64,000 nucleotides of DNA from Cylicocyclus nassatus (GCA_958299035.1 CATQJL010000316.1:32181441-32245440); one strand, 5' to 3'. Shown: positions 47,185 to 59,310, counted from the first letter of the stretch. Notes: a model not told the origin generated them from the sequence alone. Numbers and translations are program-made.

Positions 47185-48205
47185 TTAGGTCATTCCGAAA
47201 GTAATTTCGTTTTTTTCAAACGGGCGCAACATCTGATGGAGCAAAGGTTTCTAAGAGATCTTGGTAGCATTTGATGCAGAAGAATTTCATTCTCTTTCTA
47301 ATGGTTATGGAATTGTTGCAAAACAGTCAATGACCTGTCAGAAAATAACCAAAATCTGAGACCCATGCTTTTTGAAATGGTCAAGTTTCACGATTTTTTA
47401 CACCTTTCATATCAATCCTCAAAAGGAATTCAAGTAACGATTCGATAGAGTAAAGCTTATAGAATACAGCGCTACTTTTTTCCTTTCTTGTAGCTCGCCG
47501 TAATTTTTTAAAAGATTTTTAACAGAACTATCGAATTTTATCAGTCCCACTTCAACCACAATAGCATCAAACATCATAATTTTTCGGAATTTGAGACAAC
47601 CCAGATGGTACTATGAGTTAGCATTGATTTTACAAAGCAAGTGAGGGTTTACGGGTTCGAAATATCAAATTTTGAGTTTTTCGGGTGCAGCCTGGAGCTC
47701 GCTAAAAAATGAGTTATGATGATTTCTTCCCGGAAACTAAACGAATCGGAAACAAAAAACACACGTCAGAATGAGGAGAAAATGCTGCATCGAATAGTGC
47801 CCGAGCTGCTCTTCCTTTGATGTTCTACGAGGATTCAGCTGCCCAAGTATGGAAATCGGTAGCATCGGTTAAAATTCTGTTAAAAATGTATGACAAGCTA
47901 TGGAAAGGAGAAAAAAGCAGTGCTGTACTCTATAATGTTTACTCTATCGAACCTTTACTTGAACTCCTTCTGAGGACTGATATGAAAGTTTTAAAAAATC
48001 GTTAAACTTGATTATCTCAAAAAGCATGGGTCGCAAAATTTGGTTATTTTCTGAAACCTCATTGACTGTTTTGCAACAATTTTATAATCATTGGAAAGAG
48101 AATGAAATTCTGCATCGAATGCCCCCAAGATATCTTAGAAACCTTTGTTCGATCAAATGTAGCGCCCGTTTGAAAAAAAGCGAAATTACTTTCGGAATGA
48201 CCTAG
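47185..48205. mobile_element. Mariner-type palindromic element (sister of 40502-41522)
   Basis: Ends TTAGGTCATTCCGAAAGTAA and TTACTTTCGGAATGACCTAG, after TA on the left and before TA on the right. The halves are inverse copies, for example CTATCGAACCTTTACTTGAA at 47945 against 47425-47450. Almost the same length (1,021 bp) as its sister. Confidence 0.8.
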
Positions 48206-48787
48206 TATGTTACTTTTACTATTTCTGATTGTTTCTTCGCGATTTTTCTATCGTGCCTCAAGTCCACATATCTGTCGTAACAAAGGTCAAACTTTCGTAA
48301 TCTTAAACCGTAACCTCTTGCATACTAGAAGATTGGCTTCTACCCCTTTCATCTTGTTCTTGTCACTCTACCGTTTAGAGATCAAACTTTGGCAAAAAAC
48401 GTCTTGTGCGTATTTTTTGAATGAAAAGCTGCTGCTCTTGCGTGGCTTTCTATTCTCAAAGCGCTTCTTGCCCGTTGCGAGGCACGAAAATATTTCGAAA
48501 GCTTACAACAAATCAGAGTTGAACCAGATAAATGCAGTTCATCTAACTTGCATCTTGCAGAGAGGCATTTGCCCTTCGAGCTGCTAGCTGAATTTTGCAA
48601 AAGGATCTTGTGTGTGGTAGGTATAAAGCTTCTCTAAGGTTGACTGAGAAATCGATTTGGTAATTCAGACGCATCGCCGCAAAGCTAATTAACTGTCCTC
48701 AAGTCATCGCCGAAAAGGTATCCATGCGTTTCGCTCATATGTTCAAGTAATATGCTTTCAAACTGAAATCATGAGCGTCATTTTTAG

Positions 48788-50013
48788 ATGTTGAACTTTA
48801 ACGAATTTTTGCTCGAAGACAGCGATAGCGAAGAGGATGAGCCGGAACGGCGTTTACATAAAGATCGCGCTTGCCCTTTCGAAACGCTATCGGACGTCGA
48901 GTTTCGAAAGGATTTTCGTTTTAGTCGTCCGGTCTTCTACTAACTTTGCGAGATGCTTAGAGAAGATTTGGCGCATACAAGGGTTAGGGGAACGTCTCTG
49001 ACGGTTGCCCAACAAGTAGCTGCGTGTGTTCACCTTTTGGGGAGAAATGCCATGCAGGCCGATTCGGCGCGTCTTGCTGGGGGTAACCAAAGCACGGTTT
49101 CGAGGACCCTACGTGTGATTCTGGATGCTGTTGTGAAGTTGGCGCCAAGATACATCAATTGGCCTTCAGATGCACAACAAGAAGAAATAGCGCGAAGAAT
49201 TTAGCGGAAGTATAGACTCTCTAACATTGTTGGGATGATTGGCGGCACGCACGTTAGAATTGTGGCACCAAGAGAAAATGCAGTGGATTACATAAATAGG
49301 AAGAGGTACCACTCAATAAATGTGGGAGCCATATGCAACGACAAGTTTTTATTTCAAAGGGTGAGCGCTTCATGGCCCGGTTCCCCCACGACAGCAGGGT
49401 CTTCAAATCTTCGGAACTTTACAAAGATCTAAGGGCAAGGAGAAAAAGGAGATGCATCATGGGTGATTCAGCTTACACCGCAGAATCATTTTTAATCAAA
49501 GTTCTGAGTCAGGCCAACAAGTGAAAGGTAGTTTTTCGCTTTTTAAGCGAGATTTCACTGTTATTGTTCTTTTCTTTCAGAACAACGGTACAATCAATTG
49601 AGCAGGCTTTTGGGATGCTAGAGCGCCAATGGCACATACTCCATTCAGGATGCAGGTAAAACGACTACATCAGACATCTTTATTTTGCAAACTTCGCAGG
49701 AAAACACAAAAAAACAATAATCAAATCAGTTCTTCATTCACTCGTATAGAAATTCAAACAGTTTGAGACAAGATCAGTAACGAGGTGATTGCAAATTCGA
49801 AGTCATCGTTGCAAATACGACCCGGATACCGCCGCCAAAATAACAATAACGTGCGTGGTGCTGAGTAATCTTGCGAATCAAAGAAATGAGCCGCTTTTCG
49901 AGGACGACGACGATCTGGAAGTGGTTGAAAGTGAAATGGAGGGAGAAAATCAAGAATTCCACACTACTTCCGGTCGTGCCCTCATAAGGAGGATAATCGA
50001 AGAATTTTTTTAA
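48788..50013 (+). pseudogene. PIF/Harbinger DDE transposase, inactivated
   Basis: The start ATG directly follows TTTTTAG, an acceptor or SL site. The frame reads MLNFNEFLLEDSDSEEDEP, then a helix-turn-helix region (LTVAQQVAACVHLL, GNQSTVSRTL). The nuclease core follows: IVGMIGGTHVRI, NRKRYHSINVGAIC, WPGS/HDSRVF and MGDSAY. After an intron (about 49522-49580) come SIEQAFGMLERQWHILH and, from about 49800, KYDPDTAAKITITCVVLSNL to a stop at 50013. The family normally has IDGTH; here the first catalytic Asp is Gly. The second Asp (HDSRVF) and the Glu (SIEQAFG) remain. Stops at 48938 and 49202 and a frameshift near 49370 break it. Confidence 0.85.
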
Positions 50014-51235
50014 CTTACTTATTCATCCTCGCCAGGTCCTTGCCAGGTCAATTTGTATTCGCGTGTAGTCGATTTTTGCCCTGACTTCCTCACACTGTAG
50101 GCAGAGCAGTATGTTTTCTTGTCTCTTGTTTTGCAGTGATTGTTCCAATATCTCATTGCGTAAGTTTTCGTTTTGAATTTGTTTTTGAATTTGCTCCGAC
50201 TTTAGTTGCAAGACTTGCTCTTTTTCACAGACGAAAAAGACTGCTCTGTGAAAATGATTTGTTTTGAATAATTGTTTAGATGTGTGTTATAAAACTTGAT
50301 GCTCACTTCAAGGCTTGTATATTGGATCGTCTTTTTTTGCGAGGAGGGCTGTCGTCGATGTTGTGCGGCTTTTTACCCAAACTTCGCGAAGTCAGCGGAG
50401 TAACCGCAGGGGTGTTTTCGTCCGTATCAGCGGAAGGAAATGGGTCCACCTTAAAAATACTAGTTAGGAACATGTATCCACACAACGGCAAAATACCTCT
50501 TCGGCGATTGGGGTCACACACTCCTCATAAATGACATTAACATCCATGGTGTTCGTATTTGGAAGATTCTCTGTGTTTGGAACATTCTCTGTGTTTGAAA
50601 AATTCTGCGTGTTTGAAGCATTCTGTGTTCGAAACATTCTGTATGTTTGGAACATTCTGCAAGGGAAAATTATAGGATAGAAGTTGCGTTACGTTAGTGT
50701 ACGACTCATTGCAGCGTTTGCATTGATTTCCAAAGGTTTCTTCAGACCCGAAAGGCGCGGTCTATTGTCGCAGCCCTCAATTACTATTTTCACATGAGGA
50801 GGAGCTGCTATGGAGATCGGAGGACCACCGCCTGTCTTCGCCTCTTCATTTCGCTGCAAAAAACGTTGATACATTGCTGTTTTTCAGTAACGGTGACGGA
50901 CTTCTAACGCGCTTATCTTTTTCGCCGTCTTTAGTGTATCTTTTATTCTCTGATTGATCTGCTCAGGAGTCCGCGTTGAAAAGCCGTTACGTACTAGGTC
51001 TTCACAGATATCCTCCAACAACTTCTGCTTACGCTAAAGTGGAATAATTTTGATCAACAATAGAAGTCAAGATTATTTACAGGGGAATGGGTAGAAGGAG
51101 TTGTGTTGCCGAAAAGATAGGGGAGGGATGCGCGGACGCTCAGGCCAGCATTTCTGCACCTAACTGAAGTTACAAATCGTGTCAGGTCTCCGTAAACAAC
51201 TGTAGCTTTTGCGACATATCGTCCATTTCCCGGAG

Positions 51236-51312
51236 GAAACGATCCCCCGCAGCCATCCCCGCTATGCACGAGGGGAACGCTGGAGAGGGGATCACTCCCC
51301 TGGGGATCTCTG
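51236..51312. repeat. GGGGATC-rich short repeat (copy 1)
   Basis: Palindrome-rich patch (CATCCCCGCTATGCACGAGG, GGGGATCACTCCCC) inside the long intron of the Myb-like gene. It shares words with 51700-51790 and 52495-52625. Confidence 0.55.
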
Positions 51313-51699
51313 TATGGAAATTGTCAAAACCGTTAATTTTCAGTTTTTTTGAAGAAGCTTATGTTGAGATAACAAGATAAAGACTACATATCAAACAGTA
51401 TGATAGTTTCAATGCGTTCAGTTAGCCTGTAGGGATAGAACTATCATGTCGTATGAAAAATGCGCAAATCTCAAAAATGATCAGGAACTTCTACAAAAAC
51501 TCGAAATTGATAGTAATATGCAATTTCTTTGCGAGAAGTGAACATAGAAGAAAGAGACAAAACTGCAAGCTACAGGTCGCTGAGAAAGGAACCCGGCGAA
51601 TATCTTTCATCAATATGAACGCAATGTTTTGTAGTAATTGATTGAAACCAGAATATTCGCCTCTCTGGTATCAATTGAACCATCGAATCCCTACTCCGT

Positions 51700-51790
51700 T
51701 GCAGGGGATGACGATCCCCTTCCCCGTGTTATTAAGTCACATCCGTGCATACGGGGTTCGAGAGGGGAGAGGGAAAGGGATTCCCTGTGG
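51700..51790. repeat. GGGGATC-rich short repeat (copy 2)
   Basis: GCAGGGGATGACGATCCCCT, then GCATACGGGGTTCGAGAGGG. Same words as copies 1 and 3 in a different order and spacing; also in the Myb-like intron. Confidence 0.55.
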
Positions 51791-52494
51791 TTCATTCGAT
51801 CGATAAGGAGATAAATGCATAATCTTACCTGCGTGAATGATAGTCCGTATTTCGAGGATAATGTAGTGATTCCGTGATACACTTCATAATTTTGAACGTA
51901 CCATTGCGAAACAATACACATTTCCGCGGACGTCATGGCGGTTATTCGTTTCTGAATAAAGATCTATTGGAAACATAAAAATTCCCAAAAACCGCTTACC
52001 TTCTTTTCATCCATTGTGTCGAAACAGTACAACAAAGGCAGGCAACTTTCAGTATCCAAAACTCTGAAACCAGATATTGAATTTGAGTCATCGAAAGAGT
52101 AATGCAAAGAATGAGCGGCAAGTCGAAAAAATCACGAAGTCTGCGAAATGCTGCACTTTCACGAGTTCTTTTATGGGAGAAGTAAATCGTCATAAGACGA
52201 CCATAACATGAATTGCTAAATAGAGTCATACTATTTCAACAATCAACATTATCACTGACAGCTAGTATAACCAAGTCACAAAACAAAATAGGGAAAACGA
52301 AGAAGAGAGCGAAGGAGAGAGAGATACAATGGGAGAAGTGAAAGGAGAAGAGTGAGAAAAGGAAGTAAGGCACTCAAAAATCACTATTCATGTATATTGC
52401 ATTCCAAAAACCATCCTGGCACACAAGAATTAATCAAAAACACTTTTTTTGACGAGTCCTTTTGGTAGCCGTGAGGTAGCGCGATTAAGCAATC

Positions 52495-52625
52495 TCACCA
52501 TCCCCGCTGTAAGTGCAGGGGAGGGATCGCTCCCCTCCCCTCTTGCATAGCGGGGTTCAATGAAGGGGATCGTTTCCCTGAGGATCCAGCTCCCCTCCCC
52601 TCCCCAGCGGGGATGTACGTACATA
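52495..52625. repeat. GGGGATC-rich short repeat (copy 3)
   Basis: Longest copy: CACCATCCCCGCTGTAAGTG, GAGGGATCGCTCCCCTCCCC, GCATAGCGGGGTTCAATG and AGCGGGGATGTACGTACAT. It lies 480 bp upstream of the Myb-like start. Confidence 0.6.
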
Positions 52626-53242
52626 CGGGCCTAGGAGAAAGGACGTGCTGCAACTATAATGGAACTCTTACTATGTATTGTAAGAGATTCCATCACGTAC
52701 CCCTGAACCTCTATTTATTCAAGACTTAGGTCATTGAGCAGTAATTATTCGGTAACGGATCTCTTCTCAGATAGAACAAATGGTTATTGAAGATAATCAA
52801 ACAAACTCAGCGGAAGTCCTTCAGAATATGGGTCTTCCGCAACTGACAAGATAAAACGGACTATTTGCATGTCGGAAATATAAATTGCAAGTGACGAAGT
52901 GAAAATAAACTAGATAATGATTTCTTTGCTAGTTGAACTAGATTACGCACCGCACTTAAACTAAAAAAAATAAGGGAAATTCATTTATAACATCTCGTTT
53001 AATGATACCACCATAAAACAATTCCATTTCCTTGACCTTCACAGTAGTAGGTTGTACTTCCGTATGTTACTCTGGCACCAGGAGAGATTCAAAGAATAGA
53101 TGTCTGTTTATTAGATACGTGAAGTCTATTTAAGTGATAAAAAAAGCGTTTCAAAGAGAACTTCATAATGGCGTGCTAGATGTGAAAAAAAAACTTGGAA
53201 ACGGTAACCTTTGAGCGAAGGCGGAGAGTAGCCAGCGCGAGT
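52626..53242. other. No gene seen
   Basis: AT-rich; nothing that I can support. Confidence 0.35.
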
Positions 53243-53450
53243 AGTTTATGGTGCCTCTGCCTCCCCTCCCCCTATCCTTGTATCGAGCAACAAACAAGTA
53301 ACAAAATTAACATAGTTTATGGTGCCTCTGCCTCCCCTCTCCCTATCCTTGTAACGAGCAACAAACAAGTAACAAAATTAACATAGTTTATGGTGCCTTT
53401 GCCTCCCCTCTCCCTATCCTTGTAACGAGCAATAAACAAGTAACAATTTA
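53243..53450 (+). repeat. Three tandem copies of a 71-bp unit
   Basis: Units start at 53243, 53314 and 53385 with AGTTTATGGTGCCT, followed by a CT-rich tract and AACAAACAAGTAACAA. They differ by single bases, so the amplification is recent. Confidence 0.9.
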
Positions 53451-54399
53451 CAATGTTCAAAAAGTAATGAAAATTATGTCTCTCTCTTGTCTCTTGTTAT
53501 ACAAGGTGCTTCAAAAAAGTGCTTGTATTGATTGTTAATAACTCCCTTGTCTTGAAGTATTCGAGAAGCTTTAGGTACCATTGTAGAACTGGCTTCGACT
53601 CAGAAATCTAGTAACTTGTGGGATATGGTTCATATGGACGCTGAGTTTCATATTTAAATTTGTAAGAGATTGTAAAGCTTTCTAAAGTTGTAAGCACATC
53701 TTATGAGAAGTCGACATATATCGCTGACATTGTTTGCCTGGCATAACTTTTTAGAAAGCTTCATAATAAGATGTAAACTCCATGATAACAGAGTAGCTAA
53801 CAATCAAACAGTAGGACTTTTTTGAGAGACTCTGTATAACAAAGTCAAAAGCGTAGGAATTGCTCTAGAACTCGAAAGAACTGTATGTAGAACTCGAAAA
53901 TTGCTGTATTTCATGATAACTAGTAGCATCAACCAGAAAATCCAAAAACGCAGCTGTATCGAGAAAGACGCAGAGCAGTATTTGAGATGAAAACTCTTCT
54001 CTCAGAAAACAAAGCAAATTTCGATTCTTTCCGTGTTAAGCGTTATTGTGCTTCCAGCGATGGGATATCATCCATTACTTGTATTTAAAACGATAAATGC
54101 TCGTTTCTACACCTTTTCTTCCTTGTTTTATACCGTCATCTCCCACTGCAAAAACGCCTGTATGACTGCATGTTTTTCATCAATCTCACTGATAAAGCAG
54201 GACGATTTCTTGCTTTCGGTCAAAGAGAAACCGTCTTCGAGTGGCATCCTCAAGCCTTGCACAATTTCAAAGACAGGAAACTGTTCCGTTCACGATATTT
54301 TTCTTTTTCTACATTTTTTTGCTTCTAGGTTAATTACTCAAACTACTTATTTTGTGATTTCCTAACTTTGAGAAAGACATAGTTCCGTTCCACCCTACG
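53451..54399. other. No gene seen
   Basis: A 110-codon plus-strand ORF (54033-54365) has no splice context or recognisable motif; not called. Confidence 0.3.
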
Positions 54400-54660
54400 C
54401 CCAATCTTCGTCTTATTACTGATCACGTAAAATCACAAACCTGCTGCCCATTTACCACATATCACATAGCCAATTGATCTGAAGTAGTCATTATTATAAA
54501 ATAACTACCGAAAAAATGTACTACTTATAAATTTTTCATTTTCGCTGTAGTCCCTTCGATTTTGCAAAGGCAGTTTGCTGTACTAAGGAGAGCATGCAAT
54601 AGAAAACCCGCATGATGAAGAGCGCTATGACTTCCTACAAACAGCGGGGTTCCGATTTTG
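54400..54660 (+). repeat. Diverged copy of the inverted-duplication module
   Basis: Shares ordered phrases with 35570-35870: CACAAACCTGC, TTTCTCGTC-type words, GCAAAGGCAGT and AGAAAACCCGCAT. The non-coding part of the 1.63-kb arms is therefore itself a dispersed repeat. Confidence 0.55.
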
Positions 54661-54699
54661 CCATACCAGCATTGTATAATGACAAAAGTAAGGCAGATA

Positions 54700-55625
54700 T
54701 TAGCTTGTCCCACAATTCTCTTCATTCTTGGATTTTCGCTGTGATAGGTCATACACGTCCTACTCTAGATAGACATCAGGATACCATTTGATAGAGCAAA
54801 GCAAGCTCATTAGATGGTGTTTATGTACCCCAGTTTCGATCCATCTCAAATTTGAAATAAAAATCTAAAAAGTTTTCAATGTCCAAAAAATGAAGATTTT
54901 TTCATGTCTTCGTTCAAGAAAGTTCTATCTCTCACTCGCTCACGCATATACACTCCACATCAGACACTCAAACTTGTTGTTGTTGTATTTTTTATTAGCT
55001 AGAAATCAAAGAGATGAAAATCCCATGTTTTTACCAAGATGCTGTACTGTTTTTTACATCAACAACTATATACTACGAGCCCTTAGAAGTGTTTACAACC
55101 GTATTCTCAGTTCTCTATAAGCCATAGTTCCCGAGAAATATCGAATTTAGCTTTCCTCATTCGGGTTTTTCGCGCTTGGCTCAACATGTCTCGGAAAGGT
55201 TATAATGAGCCAAAGATATACGGTTGTACTTCTGAAGGCTTGCAATATACAACTGTTAGTGTAAGGACAGCCCAGCATTACGTAAAAATGGAAACTTTTA
55301 TTTTCTCGATTTGACTAATAAAAAATACAGCGATAGCACACGCAGATGTGTCTGATGTGCAGTGTATATGCTTGAGCGAGTGAGAGATCTGTAAGTCTTT
55401 TTTTACGAAGACGTAAAAATATTTCATTTTCATTTTCTGAGCATCCGAAACTTTTTAGATTTTGGTTTCAAACTTGAGGTGGAGCGAAGCTGGTGCAAAA
55501 GGCATAAACGCCATCTTATAGAGCTTGCTTTGCTTTATTAAATGGTGTTCTAACGTCTATAGAATAAGAAGTATGACTTATCACAGGGAAAACTCAGAAA
55601 TGAAAAGTTTTATGGGACAACCTAA
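54700..55625. mobile_element. Mariner-type palindromic element
   Basis: Ends TTAGCTTGTCCCACAATTCT and the inverse AACTTTTCATTTC-side sequence ending ATGGGACAACCTAA. Long diverged inverse arms (TTTCGCTGTGATAGGTCATA at 54732 against 55575-55595). No transposase. Confidence 0.7.
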
Positions 55626-55865
55626 CAGAATTAGGTCGTAACATGAGTTTTGTTACACTTCAGGGAAAAAACCTCCATAACTTTCTCCAAAAATTTTTCC
55701 TCACCTCCAAATTGAACAGAGGGCTGTAAATGTTCAATATATACATGCCACACGTGAAAAATCCAACTTTTCAATTTTTTTGGATTTTTTTAGAATTATT
55801 TTTCGCAAATTTCCAACTTGCATTATTGAACAGTCTAGACTTTCAAACATTCTCAACTACTAGTA

Positions 55866-56737
55866 TTAGGTCATCCCGAAAGTTTTGTCCATTTTTCAAA
55901 ACGTTATAAAACCACGCACAATGAAGACCTAAAGAAGCTTCAAAATGCATTCGATGCAGCTTTTCCTTCTCTTTCTTACGGTTTTTTCGAACCAAAATCC
56001 ATGCTTTTCTGATAATTGCTAAAATTCTTCACCCGTCATTTTTATCTGCTCAAAGTTCAGTTGATTTTCAAAAATTTCATTCCATGGCTTCGGAGAAGTT
56101 CAAGTATGGCTCAAACATAGCAATCCTAGGACTGTATGGCCATATTTTTAGATTCTCTTAATCTGCGGTTTTTAGCTTCAAAGAATTATTTCTTCGAAAG
56201 TCTTGATTTTTAGTAAAGTCATGAAACACGCAACTGCAGCAAAAACATGTAAACTCTTAAGTTTTCGCGAATTGAGACTTGTTTTTTATTGAACAATATT
56301 TATGCAACATAACCGATTTGATTTGCTTCAAAAATCTGCTTTTTGGAATTTCCGGTAATCTTTCATGGTAAACCTAATTAAAAAGCCGCGGTTTTTCTTA
56401 AATAAATAATTACTACGAACCTGATAAACGTGGTCTACTTAATCTAAAATAGGCGCGTTGTAGCCAAAGGTTTGCTCTACTCAACAGTCACTAGCGCTCT
56501 TTGAAAACATCAGAATAAAAATTCTAAAATTCGGGAAAGATTTGGCGTTACTGCTGAGCTGCCCAAAAAACCGTGGCGATAACATCACAAAGACAGGGTA
56601 GATCGAAGACCAAATATAACTGTAAGAAAGAGCATAAAATTATGAATCAAAAGGTCTCTAGGTCGTCCGTGGATTAGTGTGTTCTGTGAGTTTTAGTGGG
56701 CGATGAAAAAACCGGCAAAACTTTTGGGACAACCTAA
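55866..56737. mobile_element. Nested mariner-type element
   Basis: Ends TTAGGTCATCCCGAAAGTTT and AAACTTTTGGGACAACCTAA with TA on both sides; 872 bp. No transposase motif visible. Confidence 0.75.
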
Positions 56738-56894
56738 TACTAATGCCCTTAGGAATCCAGCAAAAATCTGAAAGCATAATCAATAAAAATGAGAGAATTT
56801 TCAAAGGCAAAAGAAGAAATGGAGATTCAAGTGCCGTCACAAAATTGCCTTTTACTGCAACCCATATTTGTAAAAGTGGATTGGTGTCAATATA

Positions 56895-57874
56895 TTAGGT
56901 TGTCCCAAAAGTTCTTGCGCCAGATTTTCAAAAAATCATAACTTCCTTAATTCTAAACGATTTTTCCCAAGTTAATTTTTATATGAAAGAGGAACCTAGA
57001 GACCTAAAGACCTTTTTCTTTATAGATGTGCCTTTGCCATGAATTAGCGCTGGTAAGTTCGAGAGTTAAAAGCAATTGAAGGAAATTAGTCAAGATCGAC
57101 ATTTTTCAAGCTGGATCACGAAAAATTCTGGAAGTATTTTTATTTGATAGAGAAAATTTTGCGCATTATAGTGTTGCCATTTTCATAAATTAAAACGAAG
57201 TAGATTGAAAGTTAGAAGCAAATAAAAAGAATTTCTTCACTTTCGCATTTTTTGCACATGCTCAAAAAAGCTTGAAAACGTCACAGAAAGAACGAAAAAG
57301 TCATAAACATGGGTTTTTTGACCTTCCCTTTCTAGCTGAGCAAAAATCGTGCCAATCGGGAGCAATTTTGATTTTTTGATTTTTTCTGGTTTTCGGGCCT
57401 GCGTTTTTCACGAAAATTAAAATCGCTCATTGGCACGATTTTCACTCGGCTAGAAAGGGAAGGTCACAAAACCCATGTTTATGACTTTTTCGCCTTTTCT
57501 GTGACGTTTTCGAACTTTTTGAGCATGATCAAAAACTGCAAAACTGAAGAAATTCTGTTTATTTGCTTCTAACTCTCGATCTATTTCGTCTTAATTCATG
57601 GGAAAGGTACCACTGTAATGTGCAAAATTTTCTCTATCAAAAAAAAGTACTTCCAGAATTTTTCGTGATCCAGCTTGAAAAATGTCGATCTTGACTAATT
57701 TCCTAGAATTGCGTTTAACTCTCGAACTTACCAGCGCTAATTCATGGCAAAGGCACCGCTATAAAGAAACAGGCTCCCTCTTTCATACAAAAATAATTTT
57801 GAGAAAAATCGTTGAGAAGAAAGGAAATTATGATTTTTTGAAAATCCGGCGCAAGAACTTTTAGGACAACCTAA
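56895..57874. mobile_element. Nested mariner-type palindrome
   Basis: Ends TTAGGTTGTCCCAAAAGTTC and GAACTTTTAGGACAACCTAA with flanking TA; 980 bp. Inverse arms meet near 57385 (TCGTGCCAATCGGGAGC facing GCTCATTGGCACGA). The arms are more similar than in its relatives, so it is the youngest palindrome here. Confidence 0.82.
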
Positions 57875-58074
57875 TATATTTCTTTGTTCATTGCTCATAC
57901 GCGCCAATTATTAAACTTTGTCAAAGTTGTTTTTCAGGAGAAGAAAAAAAAGTGTATCAAAATTTATGCTACGACCTAGTACATAGACGGTCTAAAAGTT
58001 TTCTAGAGCCATACAGTGAAACATTTCACATTTGAAGTTTGTGAAAATGAAGATAACGTAACTGATTATAGGTA

Positions 58075-58135
58075 AATATAGGTTAATAGGTTAATAGGTT
58101 TAGGTAGGTAGGTTAATATTTATAGGTTGCATAGG
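58075..58135 (+). repeat. AGGTTAATA-type simple repeat
   Basis: Irregular run of ATAGGTTAAT and TAGGTAGG words. Confidence 0.7.
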
Positions 58136-58845
58136 TCAAATATTGCCCAATGCGTGTTAGTGAATTCTAAGGCAAACAAGAGCTCTTGTAGATTGACGTG
58201 TGGTTTTACGACAATATATACGATACCAGTGCCGTTGATGGTGAATCGAAAGCATTCGTTAAAAGCGTATTCTGGCTTTTTTAGCTGAAAGTGTGTTCGT
58301 ACGTTTGGTTATGTCAGAATCACTATGACTTCGAATGGATCGCGAGGATAAGAGCAGCAATAGGGTGTTTTTCTACACAAACATGGCTTTTAAGCTTTTT
58401 ATGGTTGCTGTTTGTGGTAAACTAGAATGGGAAAACACTTGCTTACATTTTAACATAATTCACGTAGACGATACTTCAAGAGCTCAGGTTCCACTCTTGA
58501 CCTTCACCAAATGTTTACCTACTCTAGGCAGAAATAACCTTATATGTCCACGACATTGTGGAAGGCCACGATAGCCTATATAAGTCTTGTAGACGAATCG
58601 CATTCTTTTACAATTTTTCTAGAAATTGAAAATCAACATTAAGAATTATAGAACACAAACTGCCCAACAAGACTGCAAATGGAGTGGAACGTATAGGTAA
58701 CCTAACGTTCATTTTGCAAAGAAGCTTGTGTGGCTGAATGACGTTATAGGAAATTTGCCTGCAAAAAATGCAGCAGTATATCAAAAAAAAACTAATCGCA
58801 GAAATGACTTGAGAACTGCTCGTTGATCTAAAATTAACCTGCAAA
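58136..58845. other. No gene seen
   Basis: A 79-codon ORF at 58335-58574 contains a possible donor but no recognisable motif or partner exon. Confidence 0.3.
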
Positions 58846-59310
58846 CTAAAAAGGAAGGATCATTGGTCAAAGTGGCATTTCAAAATGAATTGCATCCGGT
58901 TTTGAGGGGTATTAAACGCTGATTTCAAATCGGTCCTCAATATCTGCTGGCGCCTCTGCGTGAGTATGGCCGTTTCAAGAGCCAAAAAAATTGAAGGGGC
59001 GACGAGGATAAACTTGGTTGTTACAGAATGTACATTTCGCAGATAGAATTATTTTGAGTTTCTGTACAACAAACAAAAGAATTATTTTGAGCATGTAGCA
59101 TACAAAGATTAATCTTTGTAAGAAAGACTTCTGCGAATGATTTTCTTTATCTTTCGCCTTCAAATTTTCTTGACAAAAACTCTCATAGCTTGTTGCCCAA
59201 AGGCGCTACGTAAATAGGAAGGACAGATTTGGATCCAGCGTTTGATGCCCTTCAAAACTGTGCGCATATCATCTGGAAAGGCCTCTTCGACCAGCGATCC
59301 TTCCCTAGTA
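58846..59310. mobile_element. Fold-back MITE, GGATACTTGGTC family (third copy)
   Basis: Left AAGGAAGGATCATTGGTCAA, right inverse TTCGACCAGCGATCCTTCCC. Inner halves mirror GCTGATTTCAAATCGG / GGATCCAGCGTTTGATG. Close in size (465 bp) to the copy at 3253-3710. Confidence 0.65.

Larger units (their letters stand above)
50303..52014 (-). pseudogene. Harbinger partner protein, Myb/SANT-like with KTGGGP motif
   Basis: The second gene of PIF/Harbinger elements, a DNA-binding protein that helps the transposase. Exons: 52014-52000, 51951-51829, 51033 to about 50684, 50658-50498, 50449-50303. Reading: MDEKKKRITAMTSAEMCIVS, then the trihelix/SANT part (QKLLEDICEDLVRNGFSTRT, INQRIKDTLKTAKKISALEV), an in-frame TGA at 50885, then NEEAKTGGGPPISI. 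Exon 4 repeats an 18-bp unit (NTENVP) and exon 5 carries a PPRKKRR basic patch. A coiled-coil ORF at 50023-50211 may be the last exon if a GTGAGC donor at 50306 is used. The TGA suggests inactivation. Convergent with the transposase. Confidence 0.7.
55631..57979. mobile_element. Mariner-type element split by two nested insertions
   Basis: The left end TTAGGTCGTAACATGAGTTT matches in inverse the right end AAATTTATGCTACGACCTAG. Removing the two nested elements (55866-56737, 56895-57874) leaves about 500 bp. It starts 5 bp after the element ending at 55625. Confidence 0.65.
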
